From Hexactinellida sp. DTS-2022 (Eukaryota; Porifera; Hexactinellida), in NCBI GenBank assembly GCA_028753945.1, contig JAPNXP010000018.1, positions 1,550,001 to 1,614,000 of the forward strand: a stretch of DNA of 64,000 nucleotides, read 5' to 3'. The notes under the pieces are model-generated. The model made no database searches and had not been told where the DNA came from. It saw nothing but the letters and a program-made list of their open reading frames with translations. Position numbers and translations under genes: made by a program. Shown piece after piece: positions 11,884-22,800 of this stretch (positions are counted from its first letter, which is position 1; the number at the start of each line of letters is the position of its first letter).

Positions 11884-12001
11884 GTGACAGCCTCCGTTAT
11901 TGGTGCTACAAGGATCCGGGAGAGAGCAATCTGTTGATGCATTCTTCACGTATCCAGGAAACAGGAAAATTCGTATGAGCCGATTGCATTGCGACAGAAA
12001 T

Positions 12002-12420
12002 TGGAACAGTTTCCATTTGTCAGAAGGCATTCATTGATGTCCACAAAGTCAGAGAATCCCTGCTGTTGGTACCCGGTTAGACAAGAACATTCGTATGACC
12101 CGATTGCGTTGCTACAGTGGTGCGAACAGTTTCCATTTGTCAGAAGGCATTCATCGATGTCCACACAGCACAGTCAGAGAATCCCTACTGTTGGTACCCG
12201 GTTAGACAGGAACATTCGTATGAGCCGATTGCGTTGCTACAGTGGTGCGAACAGTTTCCATTTGTCAGAAGGCATTCATCGATGTCCACACAGCACAGTC
12301 AGAGAATCCCTACTGTTGGTACCCGGTTAGACAGGAACATTCGTATGAGCCGATTGCGTTGCTACAGTGGTGCGAACAGTTTCCATTTGTCAGAAGGCAT
12401 TCATCGATGTCGCTACAAAG
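12002..12420 (-). repeat. Tandem EGF-coding repeats of 120/125 bp
   Basis: A unit containing CAGTTTCCATTTGTCAGAAGG starts near 12007, 12127, 12252 and 12377. The first spacing is 120 bp, i.e. one 40-residue EGF domain. The next two are 125 bp, because five extra bases (GTCCACACAGCACAGTCAG against GTCCACAAAGTCAG) sit in each unit. The longer units also carry a TAG after Tyr-Gln-Gln on the coding (minus) strand. An already broken unit was therefore duplicated. Confidence 0.85.
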
Positions 12421-13669
12421 AGTGTAATTCGCATTATAGAATCCATCTAGACAGGAGCACTTATAGGAATATATCGTGTTAGTGCAGTTCCCCTGACAAA
12501 TGGCACTGTCCTCACACTCGTTGATGTCGCTACATATCTCACTGGCGATATATAAGTATTCCGGATAAATGCACTCATAACCATCTACAGTATCGACTCT
12601 ATTCCAGTTCTCTCCAACACACGCAATGGAATTGTTGAAGCATTGGTAGCTACGGGCTCCACAGCTGGTGTAGAGAGAAGAATTGTCGACTTTACGAGTA
12701 TCATTCACACAAGTAGAATAGTCAGTGTTTACGGAAATACCAAAAGAAGACAGTTTGCTAACCCACTCTGTATCGCAGGTACAGTTGAACTGTACATGGC
12801 GTAAACTTATATCGGTCAGCTTAGTTAGTTACTGAATGATTTCAGGAAAAATCTGCATTGAATCGATCTTACGTAGAAACAGAAGTTGCAGATTCTTCAA
12901 GAAGGTTATTGCTGATAATGGCATTGATGGATTGGCAGATAATATCAAAAATGTAAGGCTGTTTATGCCGACAAATGGATTGGGATGCACGACGCTTATC
13001 CTATTGTCGGAAAAGAAATATAGCATTTCTAAGCCTTCAAATGTGCAAGATTCCAATTGTGAATGCTATAAGTCCAGTCCTGTGAGCATATTTAATCCTT
13101 TAAGCTCTAAACGATCCTGGTTTTATCGCAGTTATGGCTGCATTCTTCCATACTAACTTCTTCAGTTTATCCAGCCCTCCGAATATTGTGTGATTAATGA
13201 GTCAATAATGACTCGACTCGATACATCTTCTATATATGTCACCCACAAAGACATTTAAGTAAGTTGCATATTTTGCGTGAAAATAGGAAATAAAACAGAG
13301 CCCAGTTTACTAATATAACGCTTTGCCTGCCGCACGAATATTTTATACATAGAAGCTGCTCGTCCGCGCTACGCGCGTTTTTACAACTTGCACTCGGGGT
13401 CGGGCCGTCGGGGGTACAAGAAACTACAAGAAACCTATTGTGTCTGGAAAACATTCTGTTGTTCAAATGCTAATGGTTGGTTAGTGTACGTATGTGTTAT
13501 TTGAACTATGATAATCCACCAGCTGAGAGTCTAACTATTGTACTTGTTAACCACATACACAACTGCAGCAAATTAAATTAACAAACTCTCCAGGTATTAC
13601 GATAACAGCCAATTAGGTAGATTGGCATTCTCAAATTACCAAAGTAAAATATAGATTCTGTGGAGTTAA

Positions 13670-14465
13670 ACACACAACCATCTACAGTATCGACTCTATT
13701 CCAGTTCTCTCCCACGCAGCAATGGATTTGTTGAAGCATTGGTAGCTACGGGTTCCACAGCTGGTGTAGAGAGAAGAATTGTCGACTTTACGAGTATCAT
13801 TCACACAAGTAGAAGAATAAGTATTCAAACTAATACCAAAGAGGACAGTTTGCTAATCCACTCGGTATCGCAGGTACAATATTGCCTATACTTAGATAAG
13901 TAAGCTTATTAGTTGCTGGATGATAATCAGTCCTTGCAGGTTCTTAAATACGGTAAATGCGGCTAGTGGCATGGATGGATTGTTGTAGATATACAAATAT
14001 TGAAGGTTCTCTATGCCGAGAAATGCATTAGGATGCACGACGCTTATGCTATTGTCGGTAATTGAAAACCAATCTAGCTTTTCTAAGCCTTAAATGTGCA
14101 AGATTCCAACTCTTGAATGCTATTCCCGTAAAATCCAGGTCGACGAGCTTATTTACTCCTTTAATCGATCCAGCTTTTATCCCAGTTATGCCCGCTTGTG
14201 ACTATTGTCAGATCTCCAGTTCATCTAGCCCTCAGAATATTGTGTGGTTAATGAATCGACTCGGCACATTTTCTATCTGTGGGTTCCCACGAAGATGGTT
14301 CTAACTTGTGTATTTTGTGCGAAAATAGGAAGGAAACACAGCCTAGTCTAAAAGCAAATAATTCTTGCAGATTCGGGAAGTATGCGAAAAAGTTAACTTG
14401 TTTAATTTTCATCAGATCGTATTCCAAATCAATCGAATCCACACCGACACCGCTATTAACTTAAC
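13670..14465 (-). pseudogene. LRR-EGF receptor pseudogene (copy 2, partial)
   Basis: The stretch 13680-13900 repeats 12580-12780 almost base for base: the LRR cap and the first cysteine-rich segment, including CATTGGTAGCTACGGG. The part up to 14465 encodes LRRs (YFPNLQELFAFRLG) in broken frames. EGF repeats and the membrane segment are absent. It lies immediately 5' of copy 1 on the same strand, so the pair looks like a tandem duplication that decayed. Confidence 0.72.
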
Positions 14466-15199
14466 GTTCCAAAAAAAATCTCCCCGGCTTTATTGTCTAT
14501 AGTCAACACAGTTATGTTGTCAGGTAAACTAATGTTCAATATTACCCCCGCTCCGCACCTATTGACTTAATACGGTAATCCTTAACTTAGTATTACCAGC
14601 TACAAAGACGATGCGATCGTATTCTGTATTAAAGTTTTGTCATCTGTCACTATGTCACAATTAAACCAGACACCACTAGATGTACAGGTTATCGAACTAT
14701 TCACTCTCGCAAACGCTAAGCAACTCAATAGGTATACAAACAGGACTGATGCGTCCTATGTTGAACTATTCATGACTGCTGTGTTGGTAAGTAAAAATCT
14801 AGTCGACCAATTGTCAATTTATACTCAAGGATTATTATCGATTTCCACTGTTTATTTAATTTATCCAACTTATACCCTAAATCTTCCATCAACTACTTAT
14901 TTAACAATCTCCCAAATTTGTTAATGTTGTTCACCTCAAAAATGGAACAATTAGAATAACAGTATCAGGAGTAAATTTAATTTGAAAAGGTTGAGAACCA
15001 CTGGTTTAGAGACTAATATTCGTTTGGAAACGAACGAATATTCGCTCAATCATTTCGAACGAATAATCGAATATTCGGACCCTAGGGCGCCGGCGGCACG
15101 GGTGCACCGCACCCGTTGCTCCTGTCAATTTATTGACGGAGAGTGCAGGGGCTTTTTTTCATGTATTTGAAATGTTTTTGGCAACAGAAAATCATGGGG
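14466..15199. other. Gene-free stretch with GAACGAATATTCG repeats
   Basis: No gene recognised. Near 15000-15085 there are alternating TTCG/CGAA motifs forming overlapping palindromes. Near 15185-15207 lies one arm of a short palindrome (AAAATCATGGGGGTGCCAGG) whose other arm is at 15868-15898. Confidence 0.5.
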
Positions 15200-15207
15200 G
15201 TGCCAGG

Positions 15208-15866
15208 CATAGGCGCCGAAAGTGGGGGGGTCAGGGGGGGTTACAACCTCCCTGGGTTTGTCAGGGAGGGTTTCACCCCCCTGGCTGAGGAAACAGTAGG
15301 GATGGTATTTCCCTCCTGGTCAGGGAGGATATATTAGACATATTCTTTAATCTTACATGTATAAAACATACACGTAGACCCATTGAAGAATTATATTTCC
15401 ATAAGGATTTTTTCTAAATAATATTGGTGATTTATATATGTATACAATTATGCCCGTCCAACATAATGATATTCAGCCACCATAGCAGTGGCGAAACAGG
15501 CGGGTGCACGGGGGGGGGGGCGTGCGCCCCCCCCAGTAAAAATTGGAGGGGGGCAACATTATTGGTGCTGGTGTTACAGAGCCCTCTGGATAAAAAATAA
15601 ATTTACAATATCATTTAGGACAGTAAATATACATATTATTCATGAAAACAAATCGATATCTGGGTATCTCGCAGTCCATTTTTTTCTGGGGGGCTTGGCT
15701 CCAGAACCCCCAAAAGGTCGCTCGCAACATTCGATCCGCGCCCCCAACTTTAACCTCATACTTGTAAAACTTTGCGTCCATGCACCATAGGAATCGTTTT
15801 TTTGACCTTTCACATTTAAATGTAAAGTTACACCCTCCCTGGCGCTGGAGAGTTTCGGCGCCTATG
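15208..15866. mobile_element. hAT-like MITE with CATAGGCG ends, inserted in a palindrome
   Basis: The perfect 8-bp duplication GTGCCAGG is at 15200-15207 and 15867-15874. The ends are CATAGGCGCCGAAA and TTTCGGCGCCTATG. The flanking DNA is itself an inverted repeat (GAAAATCATGGGGGTGCCAGG against its complement), so the insertion hit the centre of a hairpin. The interior has G-rich tracts and a possible nested element starting CAGTGGCGAAACAGG near 15489. Other elements with CATAGGCG ends lie at 34269 and 61017. Confidence 0.82.
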
Positions 15867-16518
15867 GTGCCAGGCAGGCCTGGCACCCCCATGATTTTCC
15901 GCCACTTTATCTGTAATCAATGAACATACGGACAGTTTTTGGCATATTGGAATTTACGTTTTTTGTTGTTGTTGCCCCCCTCACTCTGGCCATGCCCCAC
16001 CCCTGCGGAAATCGTTCCTACGCCCCTGCCCCAAAGTAGCAAATAAAAAGTTACTACCGCTGCCCGGAGTAAACATCTTTATCTAATATAAGTCTTAATA
16101 CGATTATCAACCGACTATAATAAATAAATTGTAATAAAATGTGATATTCTCGATAATTCCTAAAAAATTTTGGTCCCAATATGGCGAAAAAAACAAACAA
16201 ATAATCGCCTAGGCTAGTAATCGAGTAAAATCTCTTTTGGAAACCGTCCAGTTTCTTCAATCAACTCGGAACATACAAACAAATATATATACCCAGGCTT
16301 GTGTTTTAATAGTATAGATAATTATAGAAATCATTCGACGTATCCAGAAAATATTTGGGCTCATTACCTACAATATATATTCTTAAACTAGAATAACTCT
16401 GAGAAATGAAGTTGGTTAAAAGTAAACTTCCAACACAACTAAGGGCCATTACGTTGCGAAACACCTTTCTGAAATGATTTAACACCTTTATAGTGATGAT
16501 GACTTGACGAAAAAATCC

Positions 16519-16632
16519 AAAATTACAGGTGTGTGACGACAGTATTTTCTTTTGGAGATACCATCAATCAACCAACCACCAAAATATAGTGGTCTAAAAG
16601 GAAAATGCTGTTGGCACAGCTGTAATTTTAGA
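16519..16632. repeat. Foldback repeat, ~114 bp
   Basis: AAATTACAGGTGTG near the left end and CACAGCTGTAATTTT at the right end are inverted, as are ACAGTATTTTCTTTTGGA and AAAAGGAAAATGCTGT. Related copies are at about 21690-21780 and, in part, near 44795 and 45825. Confidence 0.6.
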
Positions 16633-16753
16633 TTTCTGTCTATTTTGTGTCTAATACTCTCGTTCGTTCGAATCAATTCGATAGTAATCGGCCCCAACCC
16701 TGGTTAATATTAATTAATTAAAAACTGTATTTATGTATATTTACAAATAATTA

Positions 16754-16940
16754 AAGTAGAGCCTCTGAACAACGGACACCTTGGGACCGGAACCGTTGTC
16801 CGTTATTTAGAGGTTGTCCGCTATTTAGAGGTTGCTTTTCTATTAGACATATGCTAAATAAATAAATCCGTGCAACGAGGGTTGTCCGTTATTTAGAGGT
16901 TGTCCGCTATTTGGAGTGTCCGTTATGGGAGGCTCCACTG
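16754..16940. mobile_element. 187-bp pogo/Tigger-type MITE, copy 1
   Basis: Ends are AGTAGAGCCTCTGAACAACG (left base mutated) and GGAGGCTCCACTG followed by TA. Internal arms repeat GTTGTCCGTTATTTAGAGG and GTTGTCCGCTATTTAGAGG. Three further copies of the same length lie at 17113, 35044 (inverted) and 45317 (inverted). CAGTAGAGCC-type ends with TA duplications are typical of pogo/Tigger elements. Confidence 0.8.
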
Positions 16941-17112
16941 TAATATGAAACTCAGGTTGCAGTATAACATTTCGCGGAAAAGAATAGCTCTGAGATTCAT
17001 AGCAATTAATTAGTTGGTATTCAGTACTCGATCCTGATTTCATGTCGAAACACAGACTAGAACTCTATGGAAACAACGCGGTATGGTAATTAATTTAAAT
17101 TGAAACGAATTA

Positions 17113-17299
17113 CAGTAGAGCCTCTGAACAACGGACACCTTGGGACCGGAACCGTTGTCCGTTATTTAGAGGTTGTCCGCTATTTAGAGGTTGCTTTTCT
17201 ATTAAACATATGCTAAATAAATAAATCCGTGCCACGAGGGTTGTCCGTTATTTAGAGGTTGTCCGCTATTTGGAGTGTCCGTTATGGGAGGCTCCACTG
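17113..17299. mobile_element. 187-bp pogo/Tigger-type MITE, copy 2
   Basis: Flanked by TA on both sides, ends CAGTAGAGCCTCTG and GAGGCTCCACTG. It is nearly identical to copy 1 and in the same orientation, 172 bp downstream of it. Confidence 0.85.
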
Positions 17300-17489
17300 T
17301 ATATGAACAAATGTCTCGTTCTAGGATTACCAAAGGACCCAATTTACGCAAAGACCTCACTGAACACCACACTCAGTCGGATGGATAGGGACTCCTACTC
17401 ATAATACACGGACCAGATTAATTTAGAAGAAGCTTCCATTCCGAAATATATATATTATTGCTTTGTTTACTATTGCCCGCTTTTTTTTC

Positions 17490-18250
17490 ACAAGCTAGCC
17501 CGTGCTGGGACGGACATCTCCTCTGTCTACGAACTGGAGATAGACCGACACTATTAGGTACTGGGGTTCTCTCCAGAGAATAGAAACATCTATTTATAAA
17601 ATATATACAAAAAAACTAATACCTCTTGGGTTTTATGGAGAAACACGACGAAATGAAACATACAACTATCTCTGATTCCTGTTAATTAATGCATCACTAT
17701 TTCGAGACTCATGAAAAGAGGTGCTCTTCTGACATCAACGCGATATTAAAACTGTAATAGTCTTGTCCACTTATCTACTTGTCAAAAAAACAACTATTTC
17801 TATATCTACAATAGTCCATGTTCTCTAATAGTCCACTTTGGGTCATTTTCCCACTGGTGGACTATTAGAGAGAACAGAGTGTACTACGAATTGACCCTTT
17901 ACATGATCAGAAGAAAACTGTCGAGAATGGGTTTACAAAATTATCTCCATTCAGACATACACGAGTGCTTGTAAAGAATAGGATTCATTGCGTTCCTCGG
18001 TGTTGCTAATAGAGAGCTCGCATCTGAGATACTGTTCGTCTGGTTAGGGGCAAATAATATCCAGTCATTATCTCGGTCTGGCACATGAGCACTATAAATA
18101 GGGCTCATCAATGGAGCGTGGACGTTGATTACCTGACTACGCAAGAGTTCGTAGCTGCGGATTGGGGCTAAGCAACCATACCTGGACTGAGCAGTGCCTC
18201 AAGATAAGATACATTTCCTACTCTAATGATAATTTCTTCCACTTCAAGGT
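17490..18250 (+). pseudogene. NACHT pseudogene (NLR family)
   Basis: Base-level similarity to the NLR pseudogene at 39191-42460 runs from the segment after the sensor motif (GGACATCTCCTCTG near 17510, as near 40387) through the winged-helix part. Readable pieces are Y-Y-E-L-T-L-Y-M-I-R-R-K near 17885 and IGFIAFLGVANRELASE near 17980. It ends near 18250, matching the TKQCFSIRYIS segment of the other copy. Stops and indels are frequent; Walker A and the LRRs are missing. A decayed MULE on the opposite strand abuts its end. Confidence 0.72.
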
Positions 18251-18255
18251 CCTAA

Positions 18256-18855
18256 CCATTCCTGCGTGGTTTCGATCTGACAAACCTGCTGGGATTCTCT
18301 CTATCCTGTACAGATACCTAACTCCGAGCCAATACAGATAATTGAAGGCTGTAGCAGCTTGCTTCCCAGCAGCCTGCACCTTGAGCCATACCTCGAATTC
18401 AAGAGCATCTCCCTCGGCTGGGCAAGGGGACAGAGTAGGCGAATCTGCTCCCACATCCTCCTGTAGGTAGCCTCCGTCTTGTTGGGCAGCAGCACGAACA
18501 GACTCGGCAGCAGGTGACCATCCCTCATGACTTGAGGCCCTCCACGGAGTGCATGCACCACATACACCTGGGCGAAGAGGGAGGGAGCCGTCTTAAAGGT
18601 GCCATAGGCTAGCCAGTACTCGTTAACGCAGCTATCCGAGTACTGGCTAGCTGAGGGCACCTCGCAACCAGGTTTCGCTGTGTCCCGAAGATGAGGATTC
18701 TCTGCGTCTCCGGTCCAGAGTCGTAGAGGAGGAACTGCTCCCTTGGCTGTCTGCTGGTGGCACCAGTTCCTCCAGACTGGTATATTATATCGTAGCTGCC
18801 AGCTGTGAGCTGTCGCTGTATTGTCCGCTTCAGACTCCAATTTGGGCAGCACATA
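18256..18855 (-). pseudogene. MULE transposase pseudogene fragment
   Basis: Two overlapping minus-strand frames carry EQFLLYDSGPETQRILIFGTQ, YGTFKTAPSLFAQVYVVHAL, GHLLPSLFVLLPNKTEATY and MWEQIRLLCP. These align with the intact MULE transposase at 48711-50417. A frameshift near 18720 separates the two parts. The first catalytic Asp (in D-G-T-F-K-T) has become Tyr, and the second half of the catalytic core is missing. No terminal repeats were found. Confidence 0.8.
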
Positions 18856-19495
18856 TCCTACTCTCCTCTGAAACCAATAAAAAATAGTTATACCATCTTG
18901 ATAGAGATTCTGCCATTTCGTAGTTGTTAGGTTTCTGTTTTATTAACGTCACAGAGAGAACTAATATTGAGATAATAAGAATAATAATGTTTTGTTGGTA
19001 TATATCAAGTTGCAACCGAATAGTTCAATATATTTGGTTGGATTCTAAATATGTGGACACTGGCATGAAAAGTAATTACCACCCTAAGGATATTTGTGAA
19101 GGTTGGGGTAGAACAACATTCACAATGTTGGGTATAATTTACAAAAATTGTGTGCGAGAAGTAGTGAGCTGCACTGCTGCAAGTAAAATATGAAATGGTA
19201 AAAATTACCCAGTTAAATTGGTATACACATGTGCGTATACTGCGTCCCCTATGGACACCACTGCTGAGATCTCTTATCTTAATTTACGCTTGCTGTTCTC
19301 TAACTTTAAACTAAAATCGATTTGTTAAATTGTAATGATAATTAAATTGAACTAAAGACATGAAATCTGTTCATCGTAGCTTCCAACAGAACGAACATAC
19401 AGTCTGTATACTAATGTATCAAAGTATCAGTGGTAGGGTTGCATGTATTCGGTTGTATAAATTGGATTCTGTTCGTCAGTTGTATTATGTGCTAT
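18856..19495. other. Gene-free stretch downstream of RAD54
   Basis: No coding signal. This is the 3' flank of RAD54 (minus strand), so part may be its 3' UTR. Confidence 0.5.
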
Positions 19496-19845
19496 TTAAG
19501 CTTCGTGGGACCTCTGATGGAAGACAAATGAAATTACTCCGCAGTCCCAGATGTGCTTCAGAATCCTATCTGGAATGAATTTGCTTCCCGTACAGTGGTG
19601 CCACTGAGAGAGGTCATTGCTGGTGGTGGCCTCTGGGGGCGGGGGCTTTATTTGCTTACCCAGAACACACCGCGTGCAGGAGATCTTATCGTGCGTGTCA
19701 GAATTGGTTTCTTCGTTGAGTTCAAACAGCTTACGCAATTCTGCTAAGGAGAAGTGTCGCTCCACGTCCTCCTCCGAGTCTACCACACAACTGCTCAGAG
19801 CTTTCTTGTGCGCCTGTCTCTGAAAGATGCACTCCTCGATAGTGC
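19496..19845 (-). CDS. RAD54L: RAD54 exon 6 (terminal)
   Basis: Starts after ...ctccatag, completing the split codon, then [10 protein letters not shown]. It ends [10 protein letters not shown] and stop. It contains the C-terminal zinc-binding-type C-x2-C stretch ([10 protein letters not shown]). About 4.1 kb of intron precedes it. A pogo-like element ends 28 bp upstream of its splice acceptor. Confidence 0.92.
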
Positions 19846-22800
19846 CTATGGAGATGCACGTAGTAATCAGATACAGTAGAACTCGCTTATTAAACTACTG
19901 TAACTAAAGATGATATTTACTAAAATATTAAGTACAAAATCAGTTTCTGGTTTCTAAGTTATTTAAACAAATTATTAAAATTCAGCTAATTTTTAAGACT
20001 TTAGAAGCCATCCAAGTTTGCCTAAATTAATGTTAAGCAAAATATACTAGTAAATAAAGCCCCTGAATACTAATTTATTTAACCAAGTTATAAGAAAATA
20101 CGACAATTGTGTATAAAGACATTTTTGTTTTCTAGTCAAAACGGCCATAAACTAAAATGGCCACAAACCAAACGGCCACGCCACATACTAAATTTAAGCA
20201 TTTCAGTCCCAATAACTAACTGCAGTGGTGTTCACTAGGGGTGTCGACGAATCCTCAAATTCTAATACCCGGTTCTCGAATCCTTTGCCAAGCTAATACC
20301 CGGATATACTCGGGTACCCGGGTAATAATATTTTTAAGTTCATAGAATACTTTTCAACATGCCTTTAATAAATAGTAAGATCATTGTATACACATCGAAT
20401 CATGGATTTTTCAATTTATGTAAGAAAGACCCGTTAACAAATTAACATAAATGATTCTTTATTTACTATCAGTATAGTAAATTAAAAATTAAATATCTGA
20501 AATAACAAAGAAATATTGATGTTGTTGATAAGAAAATGTTCTAACTTCTATGTATCTTTGTCTAACTAAATGTTATTCTAAAATAATCTGAAATTTTACT
20601 ATTTTACAGTAAACTTTTGAAATATCCTTTTAAAAATACTAAGGAATCTAAGGATGAGTCACTCAAACTTGACCTTAATTTAGTAATGAAGAGCACAGCA
20701 GAAGAAAAAGCTCTTTCAACTTCTACACTGGTATACGGAATAATATAGAGGGCTTGGTCTAACAGGAGTATATTATTTGATTTTGTTCCGGTTAGCTCAC
20801 AAAGTTTGAATTCTTTGTTCAGTGATCGAATTCACTCTCCAAATTTTCCGAAGCCTTTTATATAATGCGCAATTCCCGGTTTTCGGATTAAATTACCCGG
20901 GTATCGAATCTCATTCGATTTTTTGGAACCGAGTATTTACCCGGGTATCTGAGAACCGGGTAACACCCCTAGTGTTCACCTAATGTAGTTAGCTATTTTC
21001 AGTCCAAGGAAATTTCGTACAAAATGCGACGTGCTATTACTCGAATTTTATTTTGACATAATTAATAACTGTGGATATGAATGTTAAATTTTTTAATTAA
21101 TAAATTAAACGATAGTTTATACTTGTTTAATAAATGTGATCTCAGAGATGGTGCAAGATAATACAAATTTCCACTATCAATGGTTAATGATTGTAAATAA
21201 CACCTAAAGGAATGGATTTTAACACCATGATCAGTTGTATTTTAGATTTTCATCCGGCAACTGGCATCCTTGCTTTACGTATTCAGCAATTGGATAATTT
21301 AATGCAATGTGTTCATGCTAATAAGTTAAATAATTATCCAAGACAAAAATGTATAATTTCTAAGTTATACTAGCAAAGGGTATAAATTACAATGTTAAAT
21401 TAAATGAATCTCCATATCAACTTATCATGCGTATGTTTGAGTTCAATTAAGAATAACTTTGATAACAGAAATTGAAATAATAAGGAGTGGAGTCACTTAC
21501 ATCTGCAATAATAATTATTTGATATACAGGAACTGATCAATTTGGTAAGAAAAATGGAAGAATATCAATTCAACAAGTCTATGGAAAAGTTTCAAAGATT
21601 ATGTCATGAATCTAGTAAATTGAATTGAATACACTTCAAATTACACAATAAGTCAATAACTTAATAATGCCAGTAAGCAAAACAAAAATCTAATATTACA
21701 GCTGCGCCGACAGCATGTTCCTTTGGAGATACTAAACTTTGGTGGCAAAAGAAATGCTGTCTCAATAGCTATAATTTTAGATTTTTTTCGGTCATGTCAT
21801 CAACACCATATAAACCACTTCACAAAGGTATTTCGAAATGATCCTTCGGTCCTTCGTAGTTTTGGAAGATTCCTTCTAACCCACTTAATTTCATAGTTAT
21901 TCTAGTTTGATATTAACGCAAATTCGTATTAACCGGGTTCGATTCGTAGTAAAGAGGTTCTACTGTATAGTATTTGTCGTTGTTAGGAGATCAACAAACA
22001 TGTACAGAAAAAAAGTTGAGCTCATCAATTGGTATATTAAGACGAACAAATATTTTCCCAAAATCAGGTCCCTAGAATGGCTATTCAATGGGTATTACTC
22101 AAGTTAATAAGAATTCCGGATAAAAAGAACATATTTTTACCGTCTGTTGATGTTTGTATTAACGAGGCTCTACAGCCTCTACTGTACTTCGTAAATTCAA
22201 ATTCCCAAATTGTAAAAACAAACATTATGACATTGTCATCATAAACCTAAATGTTAAGACCAATTTTTAATGGTGTTACGTGCCATAAGAAACAATTGAT
22301 AAATTGGAAGCTTTTTCTAATTTGTATCATCTCTGACTGATTATTGATGTTAGTTAATTAGTATAAATAATTGTTAAATATATAATTATTTAATTAACAC
22401 CAGTTTCAATGTAGTTAAAATCATTAAGTTTAATTATTTGGAATAACTATTAATTTAAAATGAATTTCCCTACAATATTTGAATTCAATACACTCAATAA
22501 CCCCTATAAACAAATTGGAAGCGTCTTTATAGATATAAACTGAATTAATATGAATTCAATACGTCAGTATATTAATTCTGCATGACTATGTAAGAAAATA
22601 TACTCACATAATCTGTCGTTGTTATGGAATATACGTATAATATTACTTTCAATCAAGAATAGAAGCCAGCCTTACAATTGAAATGAATATTATCACAAAT
22701 ACACTTTCAATTGTGAAGTGTTAGTAACAAAGGAAATTTAGCATCTCATTTATGGCACAAACTAAGCATAATTTGAAAATTCGTGTACGTACTAAGAAAA

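Larger units (their letters stand above)
10726..13205 (-). pseudogene. LRR-EGF-transmembrane receptor pseudogene (copy 1)
   Basis: Reading the minus strand downward there are LRRs near 13056-12829 (FEGLEMLYFFSDN, FLKNLQLLFL). Then come an LRR C-terminal cap with C-T-C-D-T-E-W, EGF domains ([31 protein letters not shown]) and a transmembrane helix with a short tail at about 11010-10726. The layout matches the intact receptor at 25657-28203. It is broken by an in-frame TAA at the end of the LRRs near 12835, by a frameshift near 11955, by 125-bp EGF repeats whose length is not a multiple of three, and by a 736-bp hAT MITE at 11148-11883 that splits an EGF domain. Cysteine spacing is still clear, so the decay looks recent. 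Confidence 0.8.
15875..17489. other. Repeat-rich region between MITEs and the NACHT pseudogene
   Basis: No gene. A stretch near 16075-16290 is related in inverted orientation to 2900-3060. A foldback unit and two pogo-like MITEs are listed separately. Confidence 0.5.

Noticed and set aside
12117..12482. Plus-strand frames with [14 protein letters not shown] repeats
   Set aside because: Antisense shadow of the EGF-coding repeats of the minus-strand pseudogene.
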